A stretch of 64,000 nt of DNA from Planctomicrobium sp051466335 (lineage in GTDB: Bacteria > Planctomycetota > Planctomycetia > Planctomycetales > Planctomycetaceae): contig NZ_CP195793.1 in the NCBI RefSeq assembly GCF_051466335.1, positions 3,038,001 through 3,102,000 on the forward strand. Direction: 5' to 3'. Both the position numbers and the translations under genes were made by a program. This document shows, in pieces, positions 45,895-55,512 of this stretch (the stretch's first letter is position 1; the number at the start of each line of letters is the position of its first letter). Below the pieces are notes generated by a model, which saw only the letters and a list, made by a program, of their open reading frames with translations, was not told where the DNA came from and did no database searches.

Positions 45895-46536
45895 AGTAGC
45901 CTCCTCTAACCTGATGAAGAGGATCGCCTGCAACGCTACATCAATTCAGCAATTTTCAACTTGGACGGAGAGATGACTCACAGGAATGAATTCAGGTCAT
46001 TTCACAATTGCGTACTGTTAATGTTCTGATGTGTCTTGCTGAATTTGTTGTCAGGTCCAATTCTCAGAGGTGATCCGGGATTGTGATACCTACCTTCTCA
46101 GTGACATTGCTATTCTTCGCGTCGTCAATTTCTTGGTCAATTGGAAATCGAATCCCGATTTTCAAAGTCATTCAACTTGTTTTTGTGAGCTTGAAATCGC
46201 TCTGCAGGCAGTTAGAGCAAGGCTCATGCCGCCTTTTCTGAAAAGAACAGGGATCAACGCGACATTCGCCCGGTTTTGAACCAATCTATGAAGTTTCTCA
46301 TTACTATAAGGATTTTGCGGCGTACAAACACACATCCTTCTAGTTGTCGCTGGGATAGCTGACTGGTTGTCTTGCGCTCAAACCATCCCGTGAACGAGTC
46401 GATCATCAACCAGCGTGAGTGGACGTACTTGATCGACTGTGCTCTGCTCGAGATTTCGTTACCTTCACGTTCGCTTTCCGCTTTCCTACTCAAAATGAAC
46501 GTTCCGACTTCTGTTTGACTACCAGGCTGCCAATCG
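45895..46536. other. Divergent intergenic region upstream of the beta-oxidation operon
   Basis: About 640 bases between the fatty acid operon (minus) and the metallophosphoesterase gene (plus). It must hold both promoters. I see no gene and no clear palindromic operator. Confidence 0.5.
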
Positions 46537-47724
46537 ATGACCGCAATCGGAAATTTGCTGCTTCTCGGAGTCTTTGCCATTGGAAATGCAGCGATCTGGA
46601 TCGCTCTGGTAAATCGACTGCATGGACTTCGATTGCGAACGACAACACTGAAACGGATCCGTCATCTTCATGACATCCTCATTCTGGGCTTTCCGTTTTT
46701 GGTGATTGGATGCCTCGGGTTATCCGGGCCCAAGCTACTTCTGGGAGGGGAATGGAGCGACGTCTCCCCACAGTGGAAAGTCATACTTTTCTGCAGCTGC
46801 TGCGGAGTGGCAGGCTTCCTCTTCAAGATCTTCCAGAATTTGACAAAACGTGTTCCTGTCCAATTGGTCTCTTCTGAATCAACACTTATCGACATTCAGA
46901 AGGAGCTTGGATTTCGTCCGATCCAACCTGGCCCGTATTACGGCCTCGCCAGACTCCCGATGAACGATCAGTTTCGACTGGAGCTCAACGAGAAGCACAT
47001 TCAATGCGATCAACTTCATCCGAGTTGGGATGGTCTTTCCATTCTCCATCTCTCAGATCTTCATGTGCTCGGTACATTGACTTTGGACTATTACAAACGG
47101 GTCTTCGATCATCTGAAGTCCTCTTCTTTCGACGTGATCTGCTTCACAGGCGATCTGATCGATAATGAGGATCTACTCGATTGGATCTCTGAAACTCTCG
47201 GGCAACTGGAGGCCCGGATCGGAAAGTACTTCATCCTTGGAAATCACGACTGGTACCAGCATCCAGATCTAATTCGCCAGAAGCTCCAAGCATTGGGATG
47301 GCAGGATGTCACTAGACGGAACGTGGTGATTGAGAGAGAGGGACAGACGATCGAGATCGCCGGAGATGAGACCCCGTGGATGCCTCCGCATCCGATGTTC
47401 GACCACCCCAACGCGTTTCGCCTGCTGCTGAGCCATACCCCTGATAATCTCTCATGGGCGCAAAAGGCCAATGTCGACTTGATGCTCTCGGGACACAATC
47501 ACGGAGGGCAGATCAAATTGCCTCTCCTCGGCCCGGTTTACTCTCCCAGCACACATGGCTGTCGGTACTCAGACGGGTCATTCTATCAGGCCCCAACGTT
47601 TCTCCATGTTTCGCGAGGCATCGCAGGCCAGCACCCATATCGATGGCGCTGTCCCCCCGAGGCTACTCGTCTGATCCTCCGATCAGGTGAGAATTCTCTT
47701 CTGATTAAGACGCCGGAAATTTGA
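46537..47724 (+). CDS. Membrane-anchored calcineurin-like metallophosphoesterase
   Basis: A 395-residue protein. The N-terminal 110 residues hold about three hydrophobic segments (LLLLGVFAIGNAAIWIALV, DILILGFPFLVIGCLGLSG, VILFCSCCGVAGFLFKIF), anchoring it in the inner membrane. The C-terminal domain has the whole metallophosphoesterase signature: LSDLHVLG, FTGDLIDNED, LGNHDWY, LLSHTPDN and LSGHNHGGQIKLP, giving the Asp, Asn and His ligands of a two-metal site. It is of the YkuE/YaeI type, some members of which act on lipid A precursors or membrane phosphodiesters. The substrate is unknown. It stands alone. Confidence 0.9.
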   Translation: MTAIGNLLLLGVFAIGNAAIWIALVNRLHGLRLRTTTLKRIRHLHDILILGFPFLVIGCLGLSGPKLLLGGEWSDVSPQWKVILFCSCCGVAGFLFKIFQNLTKRVPVQLVSSESTLIDIQKELGFRPIQPGPYYGLARLPMNDQFRLELNEKHIQCDQLHPSWDGLSILHLSDLHVLGTLTLDYYKRVFDHLKSSSFDVICFTGDLIDNEDLLDWISETLGQLEARIGKYFILGNHDWYQHPDLIRQKLQALGWQDVTRRNVVIEREGQTIEIAGDETPWMPPHPMFDHPNAFRLLLSHTPDNLSWAQKANVDLMLSGHNHGGQIKLPLLGPVYSPSTHGCRYSDGSFYQAPTFLHVSRGIAGQHPYRWRCPPEATRLILRSGENSLLIKTPEI

Positions 47725-48000
47725 AACAGGCTGACAATGTCAGTTGTAAACCCCTGTATCAGAGCTGAAACACAACAATCCGCTGCTTTCACGCAACACC
47801 CCCGGCAATCGATCTCCACAAAATCCTCGCAAATCTTTACTGAATAGTCATTTACGACCTGAGAACATTTGTCATCACCCGTTGAGTTGCGTTGATTTTT
47901 CGAAACGGGCACCACTCCTGCTCAACAGTTTATTGCGTTCAAGTGTTGCCGGCAGTGTGAGAGACTGACGGTTTTCCCGCACTTGCCACGTTCCTGTGAC

Positions 48001-48037
48001 CCGAATTTCGACCTTTCACAGGTCGAATTCGGTTTTT
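48001..48037 (+). terminator. Rho-independent terminator
   Basis: CCGAATTTCGACCT pairs with AGGTCGAATTCGG (48001-48014, 48020-48032) with one bulged base and is followed by TTTTT. It lies 277 bases past the metallophosphoesterase stop, so it ends that transcript or an unseen small RNA in 47725-48000. Confidence 0.85.
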
Positions 48038-48053
48038 CAGTCAACCTGTTCGC

Positions 48054-48084
48054 TCGCATTGACGTTCTGAAAATCCCAATGCGA
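48054..48084. promoter_or_regulatory. Spaced dyad upstream of the Flp-like gene
   Basis: TCGCATTG (48054-48061) and CAATGCGA (48077-48084) form perfect inverted arms 15 bases apart, centred about 157 bases upstream of the start predicted from the sigma-54-type element at 48199. This is a usual position for an activator site; a shorter dyad CGAAAATTTCG lies at 48129-48139. Confidence 0.4.
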
Positions 48085-48198
48085 ATTTTGGTGAACATTC
48101 TGCTCCGTGGTTGAATCTCCTCCCGGGACGAAAATTTCGACGCAACATGTTTCTGTCCTGAATGTTGCATTCGGACGCAAATTCGTCTTCCAGCATCT

Positions 48199-48214
48199 TT
48201 GGCACTCAACCTGC
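48199..48214 (+). promoter_or_regulatory. Putative sigma-54 (-24/-12) promoter of the Flp-like gene
   Basis: TTGGCACTCAACCTGC contains the perfect -24 element TTGGCAC and a -12 element CTGC with GG and GC 10 bases apart. Transcription would start near 48226, leaving a leader of about 127 bases before the Flp-like ATG. Pilin genes are classic sigma-54 targets. Confidence 0.6.
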
Positions 48215-48352
48215 GTAAGTTCAGTTCCGTGGAACACTGTTTCACAGATTGGTCGCATTCAAAGCGACAGGCCATTTTCCAGCACCAGCTCTCACCGGTC
48301 GGACGATGTGCAACTTCTCTCAAATCACAGGAAATTGAAACGGGAATTAGAA

Positions 48353-48706
48353 ATGCAAAAAGTATTTGGCGCATTGCTGCGCGATGAAAGCGGCTTCATT
48401 GTCTCCGCAGAACTCGTCCTCATCGCCACGCTGTTGGTCATCGGATTGATCGTTGGACTGAGCGAAGTTCAACACGCAGTTGTCGAAGAGCTTAACGACG
48501 TTGGCGATGCCATCGGATCTCTCAATCAAAGCTACTACTTCAGTGGCTTCTCCGCCAAGAAGAACGGCGGACATTTGAAGTCCAGCGTGGCAGGAGCATC
48601 CTTTGTGGATGCTGTCGATTCATGCGACAACAACCAGTGCGAAATCGCCTGTAATCCGCCGACTGCAGAAGGTCGTAAAGGTGGACACGGCGGCGGTAAG
48701 TACTAA
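48353..48706 (+). CDS. Small Flp-pilin-like membrane protein
   Basis: A 117-residue protein. After a short basic stretch (QKVFGALLRDESGFIVSAE) comes one hydrophobic helix (LVLIATLLVIGLIVGL) with a Glu at its start, as in Flp/Tad-type pilins, then a polar region (GDAIGSLNQSYYFSGFSAKK) and a C-terminal part with two cysteine pairs and a glycine- and lysine-rich tail. Proteins of this pattern are common in planctomycetes; I call it Flp-like from the shape of the N-terminus and not from a proven homology. The start at 48353 is the one that puts the helix close to the N-terminus. No tad assembly genes are in the window. A sigma-54-type promoter lies upstream. Confidence 0.75.
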   Translation: MQKVFGALLRDESGFIVSAELVLIATLLVIGLIVGLSEVQHAVVEELNDVGDAIGSLNQSYYFSGFSAKKNGGHLKSSVAGASFVDAVDSCDNNQCEIACNPPTAEGRKGGHGGGKY

Positions 48707-48721
48707 TGCTGACCTGAGACG

Positions 48722-48782
48722 AATGTGGCGTTCCTGGGGGTTCAAACCCTGAACGTGTTGATCTCCCAGTCGTCGCCACATT
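48722..48782 (+). other. Multi-stem RNA structure after the Flp-like gene
   Basis: A perfect 9-bp outer stem AATGTGGCG/CGCCACATT (48722-48730 with 48774-48782) encloses CTGGG/CCCAG (48734-48738 with 48765-48769) and a hairpin GTTCA-AACCC-TGAAC (48740-48754). It starts 16 bases after the stop codon and lacks a T-run. It may protect the 3' end of an abundant mRNA. Confidence 0.5.
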
Positions 48783-48936
48783 GTACAGGAAATCAGGATT
48801 TAGAAATAACGAAGAGCACAAGGTGCTCACTTCTGTGAAGCGAATTTTGAGCACGATCGACGATCCTGCCTCTTCACAGCGATTGAAACAAGTTCCTTCG
48901 GGATTTGTACTCTCTGCGAGAGTTTGATTTGAGAGA

Positions 48937-48972
48937 ACCCCAGCGGGTGGTGGCCCGCTGGGGTATTTTCAT
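48937..48972 (+). terminator. Rho-independent terminator between the Flp-like and sulfatase genes
   Basis: A perfect 11-bp stem ACCCCAGCGGG/CCCGCTGGGGT (48937-48947 with 48954-48964) is followed by ATTTTCATTT. It lies between convergent genes and may stop transcripts from both sides. Confidence 0.88.
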
Positions 48973-48992
48973 TTCAGATTTGAGACAAACTT

Positions 48993-50396
48993 TTAGGCCT
49001 TAGCTGCGGGCTGATTGTTTTGATTCTTTTTCCCGCCCCCCTGCCCCTTCTTGCCACCTTGCCCCTTGCTAGGGAGAGGTCGCCAGGCTGGTTCTACCAA
49101 GGTTTTGTTCCACTCATTCCACTTCTCCTGAAGCGCCTTGACGCGTTTGGGTTCTTGTGATGAAAGGTCGTTCTCTTCGCGGATGTCATCTTTCAAGTTT
49201 ATCAGAAGTGGAACTTCCGTCTGTGGGCCCTTCACCAACTTCCAGTCACCATTGATAATGGCGGTCTGCTGATCGAATCGCCAATAAAGGTACTCGTGAG
49301 GAGTGCCAGAGTTCTCGCCATTCAGATAGGGAAGGACGTCCACACCGTCGATCTGGTCTGCTTCTTTCACTGGATTGCCCGCCAATGCGAGCGCCGTTGG
49401 CAGAATGTCAATTTGTGCGATCGCTTTGTCATAGACTGTTCCGGCGGGGAGATGTCCCTTCCATCTGAAAACGAAAGGAACACGAATTCCGCCTTCCCAG
49501 GTTGTGGATTTCTGACCACGCAGCGGGGCGTTGCTTGCTGTTGTGCCCAATGGCCCACCATTGTCCGACAAGAAAATCACGAGCGTATTCTCATCCAGCT
49601 TTTTCTCGTGCAGTTTCGCCAGCAATTGACCGACGCCGCGATCCAAAGCGACGAGTAACCCTGCATACGACCGCCGCTTTTCATCCTTGATGGAGCTCAG
49701 AGCCTCTAAATCGGCTGGGCTCGCCTGCAGTGGACTATGAACTGCGTTATAGGCAAGGTACAGAAAGAAGGGATCTTCGTTTTGACGATCGATAAAGTCG
49801 ACTGCTTCTCTGCTGAACGCATCCGTCAGGTACTCTGTCTCCTCGACCGGTTCCGTTCCACGAAAGATCGGGGCAGCTGACGCGTTATTTTCAGGCAGAT
49901 AAGTCCTTGCACCTCCCAGGAAACCGAAAAACTCATCGAATCCGCGTTTCTGAGGGTGGAATCGTTCCGCATTCCCCAAATGCCACTTTCCGACCAGCGC
50001 TGTCTTGTACCCAGATGCCTTCAACCTGTCAGCGATGGTGATTTCCTTCAGCGAGAGCCCATAGTCATCACGATCACCATTAGCACCGGGGTTGAGCTCG
50101 TGACCAAAGCGTTGCTGGTAACGACCCGTAAGCAACGCTGCTCGCGTCGGGCTGCAGTAAGGGCCCGTCACGTACCCGGAAGTAAGCCGAACCCCTTCAC
50201 TGGCAAGTTGATCGAGATGCGGGGTCGGGATGTCCTTGCCCCCTTGGAATCCGAGATCGCTGTAGCCGAGATCATCGGCGACGATGACGACGATATTCGG
50301 CTTCTTCGCGTCGGCGGCATCGACGACCTGGGCAACGTTCACAATCGAGAGGGCAGCTCCCAGCGCAGCCACCCAGTTCCTGTTTAAGCGAGTCAT
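48993..50396 (-). CDS. Secreted sulfatase (formylglycine type)
   Basis: A 467-residue exported sulfatase with a signal peptide (WVAALGAALSIVNVAQVVDA). The formylglycine site is CSPTRAALLTGR, and the metal-binding Asp pair is in VIVADDLGYSDLGFQGG. Other family motifs are GKWHLGN, LFLSDNGGPLG and WEGGIRVPFVFRWKG. It cleaves sulfate esters, probably of algal or other sulfated polysaccharides, and needs a formylglycine-generating enzyme that is not in the window. The start at 50396 gives a normal signal peptide; an ATG at 50489 would add 31 residues. The last 25 residues are an unusual Gly/Lys/Gln/Asn-rich tail (KGQGGKKGQGGGKKNQNNQ), likely disordered. Confidence 0.94.
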   Translation of the reverse strand: MTRLNRNWVAALGAALSIVNVAQVVDAADAKKPNIVVIVADDLGYSDLGFQGGKDIPTPHLDQLASEGVRLTSGYVTGPYCSPTRAALLTGRYQQRFGHELNPGANGDRDDYGLSLKEITIADRLKASGYKTALVGKWHLGNAERFHPQKRGFDEFFGFLGGARTYLPENNASAAPIFRGTEPVEETEYLTDAFSREAVDFIDRQNEDPFFLYLAYNAVHSPLQASPADLEALSSIKDEKRRSYAGLLVALDRGVGQLLAKLHEKKLDENTLVIFLSDNGGPLGTTASNAPLRGQKSTTWEGGIRVPFVFRWKGHLPAGTVYDKAIAQIDILPTALALAGNPVKEADQIDGVDVLPYLNGENSGTPHEYLYWRFDQQTAIINGDWKLVKGPQTEVPLLINLKDDIREENDLSSQEPKRVKALQEKWNEWNKTLVEPAWRPLPSKGQGGKKGQGGGKKNQNNQPAAKA

Positions 50397-50812
50397 TTCA
50401 GCAATCCTGAAGGGGGTAGAACTCCAAATCGGACATACTACTACTATCTCAGTCGTGCTTAATTCAACCGTACAGGTTAGAAATCGCAAGCGATCATAAA
50501 TTGAGGTTTGGGTGCATCCAGAAGAAATCTCCTAAACCTTTACCACAAAGCAAAAAACACGGACTTCGATACGAATCCCGTGTTGCGAGCGATGATTTCA
50601 ATTGTGGATGGACTCCCTCTCACTCCGTGTGGAGACGCCCCTGAAATGAGAAGAAGGATTAATATCGCCCTCGTTTCTTGACCGCTCTCATGTCGTGAAG
50701 CCCAGTTGCGAGATCTCATCGAGAGCGACTCTCACGAGTTTGTGTCGTCCCGGCGAAAATAAACACAGCGTATTTTGCCTGCATTCACCGCCAGACTCCC
50801 GTGAGACCGTGG
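50397..50812. other. Non-coding stretch between the Rieske and sulfatase genes
   Basis: About 415 bases. It holds the sulfatase promoter and, at 50553-50585, the terminator of the Rieske gene. No gene is supported. Confidence 0.5.
50553..50585 (-). terminator. Rho-independent terminator after the Rieske gene
   Basis: On the minus strand AACACGG/CCGTGTT (50585-50579 with 50563-50557) with inner pairing is followed by a run of U (50558-50553). It lies about 230 bases past the Rieske stop codon. Confidence 0.85.
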
Positions 50813-51127
50813 CTAGTCAATTTGAACGTAGATTCCGTCAACCCGAACATCCACCGGAAAGACACGAATCGGCTCGGTCGCGGGCATGGCAGTTGGCGCA
50901 CCGGTACGAATATTGAAACTCGCTCCATGTCTTGGACAGATAATGTCCTCTCCAGACAATTCGCCGTCCGTTAATGGCTGGCTATCGTGGGTGCAAACGT
51001 CTTCGACGCAGTAATACGCGTCATCCACCCGGATGAGCAGCGCAGGAATCTCGTCATCCAGAACCACAGAAATCCGCCCCAGATTGGGGACATCATTCAC
51101 ACCAGAGACTCGTTCAAATTTGGACAT
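50813..51127 (-). CDS. Rieske [2Fe-2S] ferredoxin-like protein
   Basis: A 104-residue soluble Rieske protein. The two cluster motifs are CTHDSQPL (Cys and His) and CPRHGASF (Cys and His), 16-17 residues apart, as in dioxygenase-type ferredoxins and NirD. GAGAG 6 bases upstream supports the start. It carries one electron to an oxygenase, reductase or similar partner in the cytoplasm, but no partner enzyme is encoded close by; the GyrI-like gene is divergent and the sulfatase gene is separated by a terminator. Confidence 0.94.
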   Translation of the reverse strand: MSKFERVSGVNDVPNLGRISVVLDDEIPALLIRVDDAYYCVEDVCTHDSQPLTDGELSGEDIICPRHGASFNIRTGAPTAMPATEPIRVFPVDVRVDGIYVQID

Positions 51128-51386
51128 TCAGAACTCTCAGGACTTCAAAAAGAGCTTTTTCAAATGCACGGCGGCGATCTGAAATTCAACGTATCGTGAC
51201 GAACCTCAGAGTATGCTGAAATTTCTCTCAGCTTCACAGCCAGATCGACTTTTTCGAGTCGTCCATATTTTTATTTCGCTGCTCTGCAATGTCGAATGGG
51301 CGAACGTTCAATCGACAGTAGGATGAAGCCCAACGGATTTCGAACAAATTGGGCCAAAACGTTGAATTTCAGACGGAGTCAAAATC

Positions 51387-51854
51387 ATGCTGATCGATCC
51401 CCCTCAATTAACCAACGTCGCAGAATCTCACGCTGCGTCCATTTATGTCAAAACCCCTCGGGAACAAATCACACAGGTGATGGGACCGGGAATTCACGAG
51501 TTGATGGATGTTCTCAACGAGCAGCAGATCAGCCCGACCGGTCCGTGGTATTGCTATCATCTGACGTGCCCAGCCGAGAATTTCGAGTTCGAGATCAGCC
51601 TCCCTGTCACGCAGGAAATCCGACCATCCCGTCGCGTAGAGAATCGGTTTCGCCCAGCTCAATTCGTCGCAAAAACGACATACCGAGGTCCTTACGAAGG
51701 GCTTCCAGATGCCTGGGGAGAATTCCAGAAATGGATCCATTCCGAGAAGCTTCAACCTGCAGGGCATTTCTGGGAGGTTTACAGCCAAGGCCCGGAAACA
51801 GGTCTTCCCCCAGAACAATGGGTCACCGAGCTCGTCCAACCGCTGATTCGGTAG
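51387..51854 (+). CDS. GyrI-like small-molecule-binding domain protein
   Basis: A 155-residue protein consisting of a single GyrI-like/AraC effector-binding domain (GIHELMDVLNEQQISPTGPW, FEFEISLPVTQEI, FVAKTTYRGPYEGLPDAWGE). Such stand-alone domains bind drugs or other small hydrophobic compounds and in some cases protect gyrase or hydrolyse cyclopropanoids. There is no DNA-binding domain. GGAG 8 bases upstream supports the start. It ends at a bidirectional terminator. Confidence 0.85.
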   Translation: MLIDPPQLTNVAESHAASIYVKTPREQITQVMGPGIHELMDVLNEQQISPTGPWYCYHLTCPAENFEFEISLPVTQEIRPSRRVENRFRPAQFVAKTTYRGPYEGLPDAWGEFQKWIHSEKLQPAGHFWEVYSQGPETGLPPEQWVTELVQPLIR

Positions 51855-51864
51855 TTCACAATAA

Positions 51865-51903
51865 AAAGGCTCCGAAGAGGCGGTGTCGTTCCTCGGAGCC
51901 TTT
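51865..51903 (+). terminator. Bidirectional Rho-independent terminator
   Basis: AAAGGCTCCGA pairs with TCGGAGCCTTT (51865-51877 region with 51893-51903); T-rich sequence follows on the plus side and U-rich on the minus side. It serves the convergent GyrI-like and cyclic-nucleotide-binding genes. Confidence 0.9.
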
Positions 51904-51919
51904 CGTTTTCTCGTCCTGT

Positions 51920-52468
51920 TTATTCAAACAGCCCGGTATAAAGCTTGGACCGGAATTCCTGCCATTCCTTATGGTGAACACCATCCCCGCGTTCTTCCAC
52001 GAGTGCACAGGTCCATTCATCCATCCGACGCAGACGATCGGCGAGGATCCTCACGATATTGACACTGATCTTCTGTGCGGAACTGGGGCAAAGTGCGCAG
52101 AGATCATCGTACTGATCACGTAATACGCGGATCGTTTCCACGTGATCGACTGCTCGCACACTTGCGGAATGGGTTACTTCGTCGAAAAAGGACATCTCTC
52201 CGAAGACGCTGCCGGGCTCCAGAAGAGCCAACCGACTGTCCTTCTTCGCCCCTTTCTTGACGACTTCACAGACCCCGCTGAGACCGATCCAAAGGCCTTG
52301 GTACTGCTTTCCTTCGGTGAGGATCTCTTCGCCGGGTTGAAACGATTCAATCTGTACGCGATTGAGAAACGCGTGCATCTCGCTGGAGGTCAACCCGTTG
52401 AGCAAAGTGCATTTATCCAGAACAGACTGGTGATCATTCAGTGCGATGACAGGATCACATTCGTTCAT
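51920..52468 (-). CDS. Cyclic-nucleotide-binding-domain protein without DNA-binding domain
   Basis: A 182-residue protein with one cyclic-nucleotide-binding domain (FQPGEEILTEGKQYQGLWIG, GSVFGEMSFFDEVTHSASVR, the phosphate-binding cassette region). The cassette normally ends in an Arg-Ala/Ser/Thr pair that binds the phosphate; here SASVRA provides an Arg, though spacing suggests the pocket may be degenerate. A C-terminal helical segment (KISVNIVRILADRLRRMDEW) follows but no helix-turn-helix. AGGAGG upstream fixes the start. It lies 52 bases after the glutamate dehydrogenase gene on the same strand, suggesting a regulatory role linked to that enzyme or simply co-expression. Confidence 0.87.
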   Translation of the reverse strand: MNECDPVIALNDHQSVLDKCTLLNGLTSSEMHAFLNRVQIESFQPGEEILTEGKQYQGLWIGLSGVCEVVKKGAKKDSRLALLEPGSVFGEMSFFDEVTHSASVRAVDHVETIRVLRDQYDDLCALCPSSAQKISVNIVRILADRLRRMDEWTCALVEERGDGVHHKEWQEFRSKLYTGLFE

Positions 52469-52520
52469 TTTTTCCTCCTGAGCTTCAACAGAGGGGCTGC
52501 CGCTGTGAGGGCGATTTCAA

Positions 52521-53750
<1,230 letters not shown>

Positions 53751-53907
53751 CGCCGGATCTCTGCTGAAGAAGAGTTCAGTCTACTGCACGCAATAGCGGT
53801 CAGAGCAAGTCTCTTCGAATCTTATGGCAACGATCAATGCAGGGCGATGCTTTTTTTCATGATTACAATCGAATGACAATTTCAGCAGAATTCGGCTGAT
53901 TTCAACA

Positions 53908-53941
53908 CAAAAATCGGCAACACATCTGGTGCGTTGCCGAT
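53908..53941 (-). terminator. Rho-independent terminator after gcvPB
   Basis: On the minus strand ATCGGCAAC/GTTGCCGAT (53941-53933 with 53921-53913) is followed by U5. It lies 42 bases past the gcvPB stop. Confidence 0.92.
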
Positions 53942-53982
53942 ATTCGCGAAATAACAAGGTCCGACAGACTCATGGAGTCGCT

Positions 53983-55446
53983 TTAGTCTTTGACACAGGC
54001 CCGCGCTTTCAGAATCGGATTTCGTGCCGCCGCCACTTCGTCTGGACGACGAACTGGCGTGTTGTGCGGAGCTTCCTTCAGCATTGCAGGGTCTTCTTCG
54101 ACGATCTTCTTGATGACGGCGACAAATGCGTCCATCGTCTCCTTCGACTCCGTTTCGGTAGGCTCGATCATCAGCGCTTCAGGAACAACCAGCGGGAAGT
54201 AAACTGTCGGTGCGTGGAATCCGAAGTCAAGAAGACGTTTCGCGATCTCCATTGCACTGATCCCCTTGTCGTCCTTCAGCTTCTTGGCTGACGCGACGAA
54301 CTCGTGCATGCAGTATTCGCCATTCGGAACGTTGAGAACATCTTTGAGCAACGCTCTCAGGTAGTTCGCATTCAGCAGAGCGTGTTCCGAGACTTCTCGC
54401 AGCCCCTTAGCGCCGAGCGTCCGCAGGTAGAAGTACCCACGCATCAGAATTCCCACGTTGCCGAAGAACGAGCGAACTCGACCGATCGATTTCGCAGGGT
54501 TTGAAAGTGCGTACTCGCCATCTGTCGATTTGGTCACAATTGGACCGGGGAGATAGTCGGCGAGGAAGTCACGCACTGCAATTGGTCCGGCCCCTGGACC
54601 TCCCGCACCGTGTGGTCCGGTGAAGGTCTTGTGAACGTTGTAATGCATCATGTCACCACCAAAGTCACCGGGACGGGTGATTCCCAGGATGGCGTTCATA
54701 TTCGCACCGTCGATGTACACCAGACCTCCCGCCGCGTGGAGGATCTCGCTCACCTTGGCGATGTCTTTTTCGAACAACCCCAGTGTGTTCGGGTTGGTCA
54801 CCATGAACACAGCAGTCTTGTCATCGACAAGTGTCTTGAGTTCTTCGATGTCGACGAAACCATTCTTGGTTGGTTTCATCTGCACACATTCGAATCCGGC
54901 CAGTGCAGCGCTCGCTGGGTTCGTTCCGTGAGCACTCGCAGGGAAAATGACTTTGGTGCGTTTCTCCCCTTTGTCACGGAAGTAAGCAGCCGCAACGAGC
55001 AACGCTGCGAATTCACCTTGCGCCCCTGCCGCTGGTTGCAGTGAGACAGCAGGCAGCCCCGCGATTTCCCCAAGCATTTCCTGCATTTCGTACAGAATCG
55101 CGAGCATCCCCTGCGAATCCTGCGGACGGCTGTGAGGATGCAGGTCCCCAATTCCGTGAACTCGGGAAAGACGCTCGTGACGCTTGGGATTGTACTTCAT
55201 CGTACAGCTTCCCAACGGATAGAAGTGCGTATCGACGCACATGTTTTTCGTTGAGAGGTTGACGAAGTGACGAACGACATCCCCTTCCGCCAGTTCAGGC
55301 AATGCTGGGGCTGATTCGGAAATTGATTCAGCTGGCAGCAATTTCGACAGAGGTTGAACGGGCACATCACAAGGAGGAAACACTGCCGCGCGGCGGCCTG
55401 ATACTGAAATTTCGTAAATGGATTGGGTTGCTTGTTCGTTTCGCAT
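53983..55446 (-). CDS. gcvPB: Glycine dehydrogenase (decarboxylating) subunit 2
   Basis: A 487-residue PLP-binding subunit of the split P-protein of the glycine cleavage system. The PLP Lys is in MMHYNVHKTFTGPHGAGGPG, and PASAHGTNPASAALAGFE and CVDTHFYPLGSCTMKYNP are family hallmarks. With subunit 1 it decarboxylates glycine and passes the aminomethyl group to lipoyl GcvH. It follows gcvPA by 66 bases. The N-terminal 30 residues (TQSIYEISVSGRRAAVFPPC) match the usual beginning of the subunit. Confidence 0.96.
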   Translation of the reverse strand: MRNEQATQSIYEISVSGRRAAVFPPCDVPVQPLSKLLPAESISESAPALPELAEGDVVRHFVNLSTKNMCVDTHFYPLGSCTMKYNPKRHERLSRVHGIGDLHPHSRPQDSQGMLAILYEMQEMLGEIAGLPAVSLQPAAGAQGEFAALLVAAAYFRDKGEKRTKVIFPASAHGTNPASAALAGFECVQMKPTKNGFVDIEELKTLVDDKTAVFMVTNPNTLGLFEKDIAKVSEILHAAGGLVYIDGANMNAILGITRPGDFGGDMMHYNVHKTFTGPHGAGGPGAGPIAVRDFLADYLPGPIVTKSTDGEYALSNPAKSIGRVRSFFGNVGILMRGYFYLRTLGAKGLREVSEHALLNANYLRALLKDVLNVPNGEYCMHEFVASAKKLKDDKGISAMEIAKRLLDFGFHAPTVYFPLVVPEALMIEPTETESKETMDAFVAVIKKIVEEDPAMLKEAPHNTPVRRPDEVAAARNPILKARACVKD

Positions 55447-55512
55447 GACGGATTTCCGATGAAGTTGATCGCAAAAAATGAAAGAGATCGACGCGACGCA
55501 GTGAAGCTCTGC

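Noticed and set aside
47725..48000. Possible small RNA ending at the terminator at 48001
   Set aside because: The terminator is convincing but no promoter or conserved structure could be seen in front of it; it may simply end the metallophosphoesterase transcript.
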